Shown here in pieces: positions 25,101 to 38,486 of a DNA stretch of 64,000 nt (its first letter is position 1; the number at the start of each line of letters is the position of its first letter). The stretch comes from Epiperipatus broadwayi (lineage: Eukaryota; Onychophora; Udeonychophora; Euonychophora; Peripatidae): positions 14,321,254 through 14,385,253 of the forward strand of contig JAQFVV010006197.1 of NCBI GenBank assembly GCA_028023455.1, in the 5' to 3' direction. The notes under the pieces were generated by a model. The model made no database searches, was not told where the DNA came from, and saw only the letters and a program-made list of their open reading frames with translations. A program made the translations under genes and the position numbers.

Positions 25101-25480
25101 CAGCATATATAATATTAGTGTATAAGCATCCATCTATTTTTCAATGACAAATTATAATATTTTGCATTTCGCAAACAAAAATGAATTTAAATTTTTAGAA
25201 TAAACAAAACGTAATTGTTTATTATATTAATGAATTGAATTTTAATGTGATCACAGTGTCTGTGTTAGTGATAGTCAAGAAAACATATAACAGAAGACAT
25301 CCATGTAAAAAATTAGATAATGCAACTCCATATTGACATTTTAATTTTTTTCAAACATCAGCAATAGCTCTTTGCTACTTTATGCAAAAGTTTCACTTGC
25401 AATTCTTTCTAGTTAATAAGACATATATTTCACCATATTTTGCTTTCTAGTCTGTGGCTTCTATATTGAATTTTCATTAA
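22181..25480. other. AT-rich non-coding DNA
   Basis: No gene or clear repeat was recognised. Poly(A)/poly(T) runs are common, and there is a G-run at 24302-24308. Open frames such as the minus-strand one at 23404-23592 are Phe/Ser/Tyr-rich low-complexity products. Confidence 0.5.
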
Positions 25481-25706
25481 GATACCAATTTCTATATCCA
25501 TATTTGTCAACTTCAGTATTTGGGCCAGTAGAAATAGGTTAATATTTGAAAAAGGGATTGATTATGATCCAATTGATTTGATGTTTTACTTGATACAAGA
25601 AATAAAAGAACATGACAATAAATTCTGCCAAAAGTGGTTGTTTGAACAAACTTGGTCACGGATTAAAATAAAACAAAATATGATCCCTGTAGGTATTAAA
25701 TTATAA
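25480..25706 (+). pseudogene. possible LINE C-terminal fragment
   Basis: An open stretch of about 70 codons without an initiating Met reads FVNFSIWASRNRLIFEKG, then a region with QEIKEHDNKFCQKWLFEQTW and NMIPVGIKL before a stop. The IWxxRNRxIFE pattern is typical of the region after the reverse transcriptase in several non-LTR retrotransposons. No other LINE domain is visible next to it, so it is a short 5'-truncated or fragmented copy. The family call is by motif only. Confidence 0.45.
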
Positions 25707-27589
25707 AGCTAGATACTAAACGAAATGGAATCTGCTATGGAAGAAATTTAATAACTCATCTAATAGGGTCCAGATAGAAAATGGAAAAGGAACTTTGCAA
25801 ATGGTCATGAAATCATAATGAAGAAAAGAAGAATAAGTGATTGTAATGATGATTTACAGAACATTAAATTGTTGAAACATCTTATTTGATTGATAATGGA
25901 GACTTTAGAGAAAACCTTCAGACTAGGCAGTTATCATTGGGTATAGCTTTAAAGTGAAAATCACTAAGTTGTTTATATGTAATTTATTGTTTCTAATTAT
26001 TGAATTTGAATGCAGTTGATGTAAATAGAAATCTCCATGGATACTAATTCAAGATAAATTAATACTGAATCTCGGTTTTTTAAAAAATTATCAAAATGAT
26101 AAAAATTTACTACAAGAAGGGATAAACCCTACTGATTTAGAAGGGGTAAAGATTTAACCAAAATAAATTGATTACTTAGAATGCAAATTTGTAATTCAAA
26201 TGGTATAGAGATATAATTTTTGCTGGAACTTGTAGCAATACAATGGATAGGGATAAATAGTGGCCCCAAGTTAAATAAGAATCTTAATTTAATTTTGAAA
26301 CATTCTTGATGATTCTATAACAAAGAATATAAAGAATGTATTGGAAAAATTTAGTTTCCTTTAAAATAGTTACATTAAGGGTATTATGGTTTTCATTTTG
26401 TGTATGTTATGACTATGTATAACTCATGGCAAAATGTATCGCCCTGATAAATTAGGTGACTATTACATGAAAGTGCATGAGTTTTGGTGTGACTGGGCTC
26501 AGATAGAGTTATTGGGGTTTGGTGATCCTGGGACTTGGGCCTCATTGCTTGTTGTAGTAGTTGGCAAAATGCTGAATGGCTGCTAATTCAGATGAAGCAA
26601 ATGGGTCTTCGCTTCGGGGGTCCAAGGTGTGATAATCATGGGTCTTCTGAAATGCTCATCTGGGGCTAGATCATATTGATCGATGCACAAGTAGATATTA
26701 AATATGATTGGAATACACTTATATAGATATAATTGTTATGAAATGTATAGTCTATTATAATCAAATGAATAACTTGTTATATTTATAAAATTAAATGCTT
26801 TGCAATTTGTAATAGGAAAGTATACCCAAAATAATCTGTAATCTTTTGATTAATAAATGTTGCTTTTGAAAGATAAATAAGCACTGAAAGAAAAAAATTA
26901 AATCAACATTTCTTTCCAGATACACAAGTACTTTGAATATTAACCCTTCAGCAACTATGTTTTTACCACTAGGGGAAAACTTTTTTTTTTCTATTTTATT
27001 TTCAAAAAGAATAAATTTTGCACATTATAGGTTTTTTTTTTTTTTTGAGTTTATCAGAAATGGTTAAAAAAAAAATTGAATGAAATCTAAAATATTAATT
27101 CTGCAAATAAATAAAAAAAATATTAATAAAGTGAAAACAGTAGATCAGGGGGCAGTCTTCTGTTACTAACAAGCAAAAAAAGAGGATTTGACAAAAGATA
27201 AGTTTGGTTTCATGTCATGGAAGTGCTTATTTCAATAATTTCTATGTAAAAGATATTGCATTGAAATAAAACTATAAGAAAACATTACATAATTAAAAAT
27301 AAATAAGTATTAAAAACAATTTTGCTTTTGTTTGAAGAGATCATTATCTTTGTTTACTTTTTAATTTTGATGCAAAAAGTAATGGTGTCTACAAAATAGA
27401 ATTGTAACCAAAATCTGTTTAATTAATATCTAAATAACTTTTAGCATTTTTTTTTAATTCAGTTTTTTTTATATTGACAAATGCAAGACTACAACACCTT
27501 TTAAGAAAAATCATAATGTTGCATTTAATTCTACATAAATATTAAGTTAGTTATACTGAAAATATTTTTTTCCCAATTTAACTCCTGTG
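25707..27589. other. non-coding DNA with a GC-richer island
   Basis: AT-rich sequence surrounds an island at about 26420-26690 that is much less AT-rich. On the minus strand this island has a short open frame containing SEDPFASSELAAIQHFANYY. Nothing in it is recognised. It could be a decayed repeat or exon; part (AGAGTTATTGGGGTTTGGTGA) weakly resembles 20424-20445. Confidence 0.4.
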
Positions 27590-29010
27590 ATTATTTTATA
27601 TCTATGTTAATAATTTGACCATGATATTCACAATTGTTTATTTATAATTCATTACTATAATCCTGTGGGAAATTTTTTTTTGTTTTGTAATATTTCCAGA
27701 AGTTCTAAATTATTATCAAAAATCACACCATCTAAAAAATTTAAATGTTTTAAATGATTTTTAGTTTCTAATTTTTTTTGTTTGTCATTTTAAACTACAA
27801 AATATATACTGTAAATAGTTATATTATTAACATTGCATTGTGGTAGATATTCTTCATAATTAAATAGTTTGAGTCTATATTATGATGTTCTAAAGTTTTT
27901 AATTACATCCAAAATAATGCTAAATGAGAATTCTTATTCCTGTATTATTTATTTTACTTTTTAAAATACTTGGAATGATATATTGTACTATAACTTTTAT
28001 GGCATAAATATTTCTAAATTTTAATATATTTTTCAATTTTATTTAAAACATTAATATAACTGATGCTATCTCTCTGTAATCTATGGTCTTATCATTTAAA
28101 TATTTGCTGTATAACTTTGTAATCAATTTCTTCATTTTTTTACTTACTTTTTTAAAAATATTTTTTAAAGCTTATCCATTCTTATTAAATTTGATTATAA
28201 TATTCACATAAATGTTCTGGACATTTATAGAGAAAAGGTAGTCTATATATTTTAAATTTAGCATTTATACATTGTGACATTTTATATTATATTGTTACTG
28301 CATGACTGACTACTTTGCTGTCCATTCAAATTGCAGAAAAAATTATTATATTTCTATTAATAATATTCTTTTACTTTAGTTGTGGGTGTAATGGATCATC
28401 CAACAGCTGTTTTTTTTTTTCCAATTTTATTTTTTTCACTTCCTGAAGATAGATTGATTCCCTTTAATTAAATACATATTTATGCATATAATAATTATTT
28501 TCCTGTTCGTTTTTTTTTTTTAATTTGGTATAAAACATTATTTTTTAAAATAATTGTTCATCTAGTATTAATTAAATGAAAATGTTATAAAAATGGTGCA
28601 TCCCAATAATAGATAACATGTATTTACATGTATTACTATGTAATTCTTTATAGAATTTTTTATACAGTCCATGATTTTTGTAAAAAAAATTTTACAGCTT
28701 AAGTATTTTTTTTTCAATACCAAAATGTTGTTTTATGTCTTTGAGATTCAGCATTTCTGGGTCACTCTCAATTATATTTTTTTAAGACTTTATTAATTAT
28801 TTTACCATCATTATTTAAATTTTTTAATATTTAAATTTTTATAATAGAACATTTTACACTTCAGATATAATTTTAGTGAAGATATATTTATAAAGGAGGT
28901 AGTAACTAATAAAATATTATACTATGCAATAGAAAAAAAATCTGAATCTTTGTACATTTTATATTTATTTTCTGCATATTTTAGCTTGTCTCTGTAGAAA
29001 ATTAATAACC
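27590..29010 (-). mobile_element. second RTE-like LINE copy, heavily decayed fragment
   Basis: On the minus strand NFLDGVIFDNNLELLEILQ (near 27700-27760) matches the FADD-box region of the element at 10500-12990. The block corresponding to 'NDKYLGQIINTDG' sits near 27600-27640, and CAATACCAAAATGTTGTTTT near 28712 matches CAATACCATGATGTTGTTTT near 11958. The order and spacing of the shared blocks show a common family. The catalytic box is destroyed, and no open frame remains. Confidence 0.65.
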
Positions 29011-29780
29011 TTCACTTCACCATACATTTTGAAACACATGAATAAAGACATCTGAAAAAAAGCAAAAATGACCCCCAAAATATATTTTATCTTGAACAAA
29101 CAACCATAAGTTGTCCCAAATCAAAATATCTTACATATATCTTTTTCAATTGTTAAGTACATTTTAATTTACAAGTGAGACCTTTCTTTATATATAACTT
29201 TGGCATGAATCACCCCTGATAAACATATCAATGATTACTACTAATCATTTATTAGACTAGACACTATTCCTAGCCTAGTTACAAACTTTAAATCAGTTAA
29301 AGAATTTTTTTTTTAATTACATACATACATATGGAAAATTACTTACATATGGCTGTTTTTCTTTGTTACTGTTATGCTATTCCAGTTTATAACTATGTTA
29401 TAGATTATATTTTATCTTTCTCTTGACTATTTCTGAAGCTAACAACCTTAACTTTTTTTTTTTCACATGTACCCTGGATTTAAATTCTAGATTATAGAAA
29501 TGATAGATAAATGCCTAACTATTATATCATAAGGTCTTTTTTCAAGTTTGAAAACATTTAAATTAGGATCATTCAAAGTTTCATCATTAGTATACTATCT
29601 AATCAGAATGAAAGATAACCAATAAATAGTATTAATAAAAAAAAGTGTTAGAGAAGAAAAAATGTTATACCCCATCCCTCTCACTTCACCCACAAAACGT
29701 TTGGAGTCAGTTCTAATCCATTATAAGGGAACATAAACTGAGAACAAGAGTAATCTTCAGATTTCACTTCAGTTATAATT
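29011..29780. other. non-coding DNA with a dispersed repeat
   Basis: The segment at about 28990-29340 shares short blocks (ATTAGACTAGA..., AATCAGTTAAAGA, CATATGG, and CTTCA.TTCACCA.ACATTTT) with 42690-42880, partly in a different order. There is no coding content. Confidence 0.4.
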
Positions 29781-30205
29781 TAACAAGCATTATTTATGGT
29801 TAAGACACTGGTTAATAAAATTTTACATCATGTTTTATGAAAAAATGAATGTAGTGCTAAATTGATGATGATGATCTTCATATCAAATGAATTTTGTGAC
29901 AAGTTAAAAAGTTTATCTTTAAACAAGCATTATTTATGGTTAAGACACTGGTTAATAAAATTTTACATCATGTTTTATGAAAAAATAAATCTAGTGCTAA
30001 ATTGATGATGATGATTTTTATATCAAATGAATTTTGTGACAAGTTAAAAAGTTTACTCTTTAAACAAGCATTATTTATGGTTAAGATGCTGGTTAATAAA
30101 ATTTTACATCATGTTTTATGAAAAAATGAATGTAGTGCTAAATTGATGATGATGATCTTCATATCAAATGAATTTTGTGACAAGTTAAAAAGTTTACTCT
30201 TTAAA
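29781..30205 (+). repeat. tandem repeat, three units of about 140 bp
   Basis: Three near-identical units begin at about 29782, 29922 and 30063. Each contains ACAAGCATTATTTATGGTTA, ACATCATGTTTTATGAAAAA, a (GAT)4 run and ATGAATTTTGTGACAAGTTA. Differences are few single-base changes, for example AAGACACTGG against AAGATGCTGG, so the array is young compared with the rest of the window. The last unit degenerates into AT-rich DNA. Confidence 0.92.
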
Positions 30206-32344
30206 TTTAAATTATAATTGATGACTTCTGGAAACAGAGCCATCTGATGATCCTACTAATACTAATTTACTGACTGCACTTTTATCTTAAATATATTAAC
30301 TTTAACATTAAAATTTCTTATAACAATTTTTAAATGTGTTGAATCTATTAATAGTTTTACTGTCTTGAAATGCATATCACTCTGTTAATGAAAATATATT
30401 TCAACTCTGCCCTGTCTTTATTTGAATGGCTTTATATATATTTTTATATTGTCTCAAAAAAAAAAAGAATTTGCTCACAAATTTTGTAAGTCTAAGTCTT
30501 TCTCATTCTTATCTTTTTATCAAAATTTACTCACTGCCCTTTTATTGTTCAAATGTTTTTTTAATTCAACCTATAAATCTTTCTCAATGGTAGTTTTAAA
30601 ATATCTCAGCTGATCAGTAGTATTTTATGTATCTCTCTAAAAGACTTCATTTCTTCCATAGAATGAAAACTAGTTTGGATGTAAATCTGTATTAATTGCA
30701 CTTGATATTGAAACAGTCAGATTTATCCGCCTGCCTGTTTCACATATTTTACCCCCACATCTATCTATATGCCAGGTTAAAACCCTCTCAGAGTACCCAT
30801 TTAAACAACCTTAAATTACTATATATGCAAAATCACATATATATATATATATGCGAATGGTAAGTCTGTAATTTGATAGTATACATATATATTACAGATA
30901 TGTATCCATTTTATAAATATTTCTAGTTTAAGAAATATTTTAGTTTAAATTAGTTAGCCAATTTTATTGTTGTGTTATTGAAATCGCATATGTTTATAAG
31001 CCATTTCCGTTGTTATTCTGCATGTATGGTAATAAAGTTAGTTTTATACTAATTATCAAAGTAACTTTTCCAAAATAACTTTTGATTTTTGTAAACAACT
31101 TTTAAATTAGGTCACGCAATAGTTCTAAAATAGCGTGAACTTGATTTTAAAATGTTAATAACAATTTCGCAGAATTTTATAGTGTTGTCACAATAAACAG
31201 GAGGAAACAAGCAGAAAAACAAAATCTAAATTAGTTGTCATAATTAAAAATGTTTTTGTAAAATGAAGTAATGAGTTTTTCTACTGGCTTTGGCTATTAA
31301 ATATATTTTTCTAGAATAAATAAATGGACTTTTCAGCTATGGACAAGCTCATAAAAATAAACAGGTGGCCAGAGTTAGAAAAATATAAATACTTAAAGTT
31401 TTGTCACCAAGGATGGATCATATATATAATAAGTGAATTGTAAACATAACCCACGTTCATTTCACCTTTAAAATGATGAAGTAGAGCAGGCAGTCGCTCA
31501 TCGCTTCCTGCCCTTTACTGAGAATGGAAAAAGACTTTGGTCCGATAAAATATAATGCCATACACCAGCAAAGCAGCACGTATACCAGCAAAGCAGCCTG
31601 TTGAAAAACCTCCATTAACTTTAAATCATCACCAAAAGTGTCAACTTATTATCCCCCCAAGTGCTCAGAACTAACTGCAATGAAGACTACAGACTGGTAA
31701 ATTGATAAATTTTCACTCAGAGCTCTGTTTATAAACTGTGACTTTCAATTCTGTCTTTTAAAGGCTAGCTATTTATTAAATCTGCCTTTTCCAAACACCT
31801 TTCCTAAAATCTGCAAAGAAAACTGTTAAATACTAATGTTTAAATCTCATCTGAGTGCAAAACTTGTGATATTGAATTCTCTGTTAAAATGTAAAATTCT
31901 AATAATCTATCTTAAACTAAATGTATAATTTTCTGCGGTCTTTTATGCCTATTCCTAATCTATTCGATTTATTCTATCATTTTGATTTTATATGTATTTA
32001 ATATGTCAAATAACTTGAAACCGCAAGTATTTATAAGTATAAGTTTAGCTTATCAATCTGTGAAGATAATTTCAAATCTTCGCTATAATAAATATATTAA
32101 ATAATTGAATTGTTATTTTTCTCACTCACTGTTTCAAGATATTATTATTATTATTTTACTGATTAATTTTGGGTATTAATATTACAATAATCAGTCATTC
32201 TCTAGTTAAAATTGTAGTTTGCTTAACTCCAGTTATAAATTATAACTATCTATGTAACTCGTACATCATAGGAACTAGCCACAGAGATATTCTCAAAGCA
32301 TATTTTAATGTTTTATTCGTAATTACCCCACAGAGATTTATATA
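30206..32344. other. AT-rich DNA with a GC-richer island
   Basis: The island at about 31440-31620 includes a short direct repeat (CCAGCAAAGCAGC twice) and a 27-codon open piece beginning NDEVEQAVAHRFLPFT. Nothing was firmly identified. (AT)n occurs at 30836-30853. Confidence 0.45.
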
Positions 32345-33650
32345 TGTCGAGATTCAGGTGATAATCTTAAACTAGGTTACTAATTAAGTTAGTCCCTAAA
32401 TAGTATATTTGGAAGACTAAATTTGAGAACTGGGTTGTATAGATATGCAAATAGACACTATCTATTTTTAAGGCACGATAATATAATTTTACGTATTTGC
32501 GTTATATATGTATAAGTTGCGGATGTGTCCTTGCAAAGTACGCAATGTACAATTATCTGCTTGCTGCATAATTATTGATGAGTTACTGGTGGAGGCCACA
32601 CTTATCCACTTAGTTCGGGTAAAGCACACACTTTTAGAACTAGGTCACAAGGACCTAGATTATTCATAATTAATGGTTTATCTGACTCCCTGAACTACTA
32701 ATGTTCCTATTCGTAGCAAGTTGAGTGGTTGTAGGGCAACCAAGCCTTTGGAGGCTGAAGCCCATGAATAATGACCCATTTGCACCTTCTAGCTTTATTA
32801 ATATTTTAATATGTGCCATAGAGTATATAGGTAAACTTATCATAAACCAGTTTTCTCCCCCTTTATATTAAATGCTTATCTAGCATCAGTGTATATCCTA
32901 ATCTAGGTTAACGCACTAACCTGCATATCTCTGAGCTTGACTATATGCTCGACTTAACTAGATATATAGATAGATACCGTATGAGCGCTATTAAGTTAGT
33001 TATATAACTTTGGGTATAAAGTTCCGTATGATTTAGCAGACTACAAAAGAGCTAGAAATTTGGCATATTAATATAGGCATAAACTCCCATACCACATTAC
33101 ACTTTATTAAGCACTTATAATGAGATAACATGTAATACTAGTGTAATCTCCCACATTCTCATTACATAATATTGTATATTTTAATTTACTATTTTTTATT
33201 GTTATATTAAATTAATAATATTTAAAATTATAACTCGTTTTCTTATCTTATTGTCCATGAGTTCATTTTATCAAACTCTAGATTTAATTGCACATACATT
33301 ATTATATCTATATGTGGATCATTCTATTAAATTTCATAATCAATTGTTGATATATTAATTAATCATTTAGTCATATGTGTGTATATCTGACCAAATCGGT
33401 GTTAAATTAGCTAATTTATGAGTCTTTTGCTTTACGCTGAGAGACTGCCGGACCGAGGTTAAATTGAATGTCTGTGTAAGTTGAGAAATGTCATCCATAG
33501 GGTATTAGATCATTGAGCAGAACTGAAAGGATTGAATGTTGGTCGGATTCTAAATCGCAGCATCCGGATTCGATCAGCTTTAGTGTATTTTGCCTGTGTT
33601 CTAGATTTTGTTAGCGTGGAGGGACAATTCTTACCGTTACAATATTTTCA
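32345..33650 (+). repeat. 1.3-kb dispersed repeat, copy 1
   Basis: This segment is homologous, in the same orientation, to 50030-51270. Paired blocks include GAACTGGGTTG against GAACTGGATTG, AATCTAGGTTA, TTTGGCATAT..A.ATATA with GGCAT, and the right end TATTTTGCCTG.TCT..ATTTTGTTA followed by TTACAATAT. The segment is less AT-rich than its flanks and includes several CpGs. There is no open frame, so a non-autonomous element or the non-coding part of a larger element is likely. Confidence 0.65.
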
Positions 33651-34019
33651 CTGGATAACTAATTTTATTATTCTATGCTGATGTACAGCAATTTCTATAC
33701 CATTATTTTTCATCTTTTTATTCATGAATCTCATTCAACATGTGCTTCCAATATTTATGCTTTGTTATTAGTATACATTTTCACTTTTAAGTCATTTTTT
33801 AATTTCACTAAGTTTGTCAAAATTTCATTAAATATTACATAACTTCTCAAGTTTTGCAGTCTTTTTCAATTGCAAATGATCCAGATATAAGTGATAAACA
33901 TCATTGAATATTAATATAAAATCTATGATTGAATATTTTTATAAAACCCATTATCTTAACTCACTAACAACTACTTTTTAACTTTAATGATTTTACTTCG
34001 TAAAGACCATTAATTACAT
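33651..34019. other. AT-rich non-coding DNA
   Basis: No feature was seen. Confidence 0.5.
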
Positions 34020-34620
34020 TTTGTTTTTCATGTTAAGTGTGAATTTAGATATAGCCAATTTTTCAGGATCTATTGGGTCTTTTAAAAAGCATAGTGTTTT
34101 TAAGGTTTTAGACTGTTATGCAGGTCAATAAATTTATCACACTACCTCACACATTTTTGAGACCAGCCCTTTTATGGTTGTTTGCCATATGAAAAATCAC
34201 CTTGATAGCAAATGAATGGTTCTCAGTAATCCAAATGCAATAGGATTTCTGCATATGTGCTATTTGATATCAAACTCACTTCTATAATGCCTGAAAACTG
34301 TGGATAGTCCTGTTTGTTTTAAAAGCATATATAATATATATACTTTAGCACTATTTTTTCACCATCTCTATGTCACTTACCATAAGATTTAGTAAGTAAT
34401 AATGGATTCCAGATGATAGTTCTTAATATATTTCTATTCTGTGTTGTCTTGTTCAATATCACCAGACTAGTTTCAAGCTTATGACTTTCATCAATGAGTA
34501 GCTTTGGTTCTTGGCATAGTGCATCTGGACCTTTAAGATCAAATGCATTTTTGTTTCAGCTGCTTTCATTTCTCTCTCTTTTATACTATCAAGCTATTAA
34601 TGCAAACTGAACGATATATA
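34020..34620 (-). pseudogene. decayed protein-like stretch, unidentified
   Basis: Minus-strand pieces look coding in composition although broken: GPDALCQEPKLLIDESHK and then LETSLVILNKTT near 34440-34560, AIKVIFHMANNHKRAG near 34170-34220, IKGLVSKMCEVV near 34150-34180, and LKDPIDPEKLAISKFTLN near 34030-34090. They fall in different frames with stops between. A DNA transposase or an old host pseudogene would fit, but no diagnostic motif is present and I cannot name it. Confidence 0.3.
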
Positions 34621-36537
34621 AATATTTTCAATTTAAGCCAATTAGCCCATACAATCATCTAGATCTGAAGCCATGCAATATTAAATGTACCTTTATCTTG
34701 TGCCCATAATTTGATATAAACCAATAAAATATCACATCACTCCAGTTTATGCATTGCTGTTGGATAGGGAAATACAGAATAGGATTGTATTAAACACTAT
34801 TATCTGGCATCTATTAGTTACTAAAGCTTACAGAAAGTGGCATAGAGATAGTAGAAAAATATGCTGCTAAAACAACAATGTGTAAGTTGGGGTCATATGA
34901 TTGAGTCATGTGATATTGATTTGTAATACAGATATTTTTAACATATATATATATATGCAAACAATATATATATATATGTCTGTAATACAATTCAGTTTTA
35001 AAATTACATAAAAATGTCAATAATAATAAATAGATTACTATACATTTGTTTTAATACATATTTTATGTATAGATAAGATACACATATTTAAAAAATTACA
35101 TAGCCATGCTAAGATATCAACAAAAATAATACATAATTTTTTTCATCTTTTTTTTTTGTGATGAAAATTGATGGTGATACAAGTGATACACGTTCCAAAT
35201 AATTTTAACACATGCTTATCTGAAGTGTAAAATAATATTCAGCCAATTTCTTCTGACATTTTGAAATTATAGCACCAAATTATTGCAATGTCAGTTTTTT
35301 AAAAAAATAAAATTTAAAAAATATGTATTTATATGCTTTTCCTAATTTTTAATTTATTATTATTATTTTAATTATGAATAAGTGAATCAATGGATTTTGA
35401 AACAGTGAGTATGAAGATTTTTTAATATATTTAATCAAAACAAAATACCAAAATTTTGAACGTAAAATAGTTGTTTGACTAATTGTATTATATCATATTA
35501 GTTCAATATTAAATAATTATAAAAAAAATAAAAGAGAAAATAGTATTCAAGGTTGTTCAAGTATTTTGATTGTATTTATTTTGGGGAATTTGTTTCGAAA
35601 TTTAATTATTATGTATGTGTTTATTACATTGATATTTTTATAATTACTTCAAAATACACACACTTTAAATAAGAGATATTAATAAAAGTCATTATCAACC
35701 GAATTTTTTATTTATCTATTTACAACAAACTTATATGTATAGTTTATGGTATAGTTGCAAGTCTACGTAGAGTAGTACGTGATCTTGTAATATATGTGTG
35801 TATGGATATGAATGCACTTATATGTACATCTATGTTAATGAATGCATACTTATATATATTGAAATAGACTGTTATTTATAACCATAACAAAATATTTTAG
35901 TGCAATACTTTATCTTGTTTTACATAGTTTGTTTTATATCTAAAATAGATTTTTAAGAATTTTCTGTTGTTTCTAAGACTTTCACACTTGAAGATTTTGT
36001 ATTTAGTCTATAATTGCTATTATTTTGAAAATAAAATATTCTTCAATTGCGTAGGGAGGCAAAACAGTTCTTTAAACATGAATGTGATTCAGTCTAACGT
36101 TTCATTCATTATTTACTTATTTATTTTCTAATGGTATTTTTATTCTATTAATCATTGTGACACTTCTTTGAAAAAGTTTATCCTTTTAATTGCAGTTAAT
36201 ATTAACAAATACATTAATCAAAATTAAATTAACTCTTTAAAATAATTAATTATAAGATTCTTTGACAATAAGTGTTTGTGAGGGTTTTTTTTTTAATTTT
36301 TTTATCTTCTTCCATAAATTGAAGGTATGTAAGATTTTTAGATCACTTAGGATTTGAATTGTTTGGTTGCTGTTACAGGTTCATCAGTTTGATAAATGTA
36401 TGTCCTATTGTATATAAAAGTAGGTTGAAGTAAAGAAGGGTTACCCTCTTTTCTTCCAAGCATAAGCTTGTGGCTAAGACCTGTAGAGGTCCCTACCTTC
36501 AAATTTTTCAGACGCTTATTCCTAATGTCACAGCCTT
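34621..36537. other. AT-rich non-coding DNA
   Basis: No gene is seen. Near 36290-36537 the sequence is slightly less AT-rich and has a small perfect hairpin GACCTGTAGAGGTC at about 36479-36492. Confidence 0.5.
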
Positions 36538-36670
36538 AGTAAATATTACTTAATATAATAATCTGTATTTAATAAAATTTATAATTATAAATTATAAATT
36601 TTAATTAGTAAATATTACTTAATATAATAATCTGCATTTAATAAAATTTATAATTATAAATTTCAAATTT
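36538..36670 (+). repeat. tandem duplication, 69-bp unit
   Basis: AGTAAATATTACTTAATATA begins at 36538 and again at 36607, and the following bases match closely (CTGTATTTAATAAAATTTAT against CTGCATTTAATAAAATTTAT). The second unit is incomplete. Confidence 0.88.
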
Positions 36671-37019
36671 TATTAAAGATTGGAAATAGCAAATTCCTGT
36701 CAATATATAAAGAACTGCTGTAGATAATTGTCTCCTAGCTTATGAAAATATGACTGTTTTTTGAACTATTGATTTTATAGCTTTTATTCCAATGTAAATT
36801 AACTTAAAAAAGCATCGTTTAGCTTGAAATTTTTTTGTTCAATAAATCTACTTTAGTTAGTATTGTTAACTTATACTTAAAAACTTGATTTGGGAAATTG
36901 AAAAATATTAATGGAATTATTAATAATTACATATATACACTGACTTCCAACTATGCTGTATTAATCTCCACAACTTTAATTATATGTTAACAAAAAGATA
37001 TAAATAAAAAAATCATTGG
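36671..37019. other. AT-rich non-coding DNA
   Basis: No feature was seen. Confidence 0.5.
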
Positions 37020-37850
37020 CATTCATAAACTTGTTCAATTTTATTAAGATAGAAGCCATTTTTTTGCTTGCTATCCACTTTTCCATATGCTTGAAAGATT
37101 ATTATCATCCCATTTTTGCACATAGCATTATCAAATCGTGTAATTTATTCTTATATTATGTACTATTGTTTTCTATAAAGCCATTTGCTGTCTAATATCT
37201 TCATATCTATTTCTTTCTTTCCATGATATTTTCACACTTTAAAGCACATTCATCTTCACAATCACCAACTTTCATTATTTTTCACATTTATTTCCCAATA
37301 GTTAATCATATAGAAAAGAACTTTTAATTAACATTTCAATAATATATTTTCTATTTTTTAATGCATTCTATTTGCAACATTGTTTATTTATTTATTTTAT
37401 TTGCAACATTGTTTCTTCTTTATTGCTATTACTCTCATATTTACTTTTTGATCACCAGAGCTATTTAAATTAATGACTGTATTTACATAGTTATCACTTC
37501 TACAAAATGTTTTCATTTTTTTTAATCTTACATAAAATTGCTATTTCTATTTCATACATATATATTTAGCCTTTGCTACATTTACTATTAAATCCAATTC
37601 TTACACTCCTCTATTAATTTCATGATTTTATATTTTTACATATTTCATCATTTACAATTGTTACCTCATCATCTGCATATGGGAGAATATAAAAAATGGA
37701 TGTTTATTGTTTATCCATCTCTTGATATTCCAGATCCCCCCCCCCCCATTGTTTTCAGTGTATCTTAACAAGCCTCATAGTATTCTTGAATATTATCAAT
37801 ATTTCTTATGAAAAATAAAATATATGATAGCCTTTAAACAGTTCATGGTA
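37020..37850 (-). mobile_element. non-LTR retrotransposon reverse transcriptase fragment with YADD box
   Basis: On the minus strand, near 37640-37690, the frame reads LPYADDEVTIVNDEICKN, the YADD metal-binding box of reverse transcriptases. It is followed, out of frame, near 37580-37615 by MKLIEECKNWI, the helix that follows the box in LINEs. The upstream side (37690-37800) contains a C12 run (37736-37747) in place of coding sequence, and downstream pieces near 37040-37200 suggest a degenerate C-terminal tail. The gene is dead. The clade differs from the RTE-like copies (YADD rather than FADD), but I cannot place it further. Confidence 0.6.
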
Positions 37851-38486
37851 AAAAAAGGCTTTTTCACTATTTTTCTAAATATAAACAATAAGGGGGAACA
37901 TCATGCTCTTCAGGGGTAGAAATAGATATCCATTTGACAATTGATAACTCAATGGCTATATATATTAGCTACCTAAAATTCTATATTGTATAGAAATTCT
38001 CTACATGAACAAGTGCCAAGTGAATATACATATTGTAACAGGTGTGTTACATGACACACAATAACATAGTGTATGTGCATGTATATATATAAAGTTGAAA
38101 GGAAAAGTAGAAATAAACACAGACAAAAAATTGTAGATATTTTCTGCATTTTCCTGGAATAAAATCACAGTAAAGGGTTAAACAATTTTTGATTTAAAAT
38201 AAAATTTTATTATAAATTAAACAGTTAAAAAGATTTAATTAATATTGCTTTCTGATTTTGAAATTAAAAACAAGCATCTTTTATGATAAGATGTCTACTG
38301 ATAATTGCAAAAAATTCTATTATTTATCTTTGAAATTTTTTAATTAATGCTTGTAAACATTTCTATTATCTATTTTTAAAAACCTTTGTCGATCATCATA
38401 CTTTTGATAAAATTTCAAAGTTGCTTTTGAAAAAATTAAAATTGATTTTAATCAAGATAAGAAAAAAGTTTTTAATTAATGTGTTT
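37851..38486. other. AT-rich non-coding DNA
   Basis: No feature was seen. Confidence 0.5.

Noticed and set aside
29781-30205. CRISPR array
   Set aside because: Units of 140 bp are contiguous with no unique spacers, and the DNA is eukaryotic.
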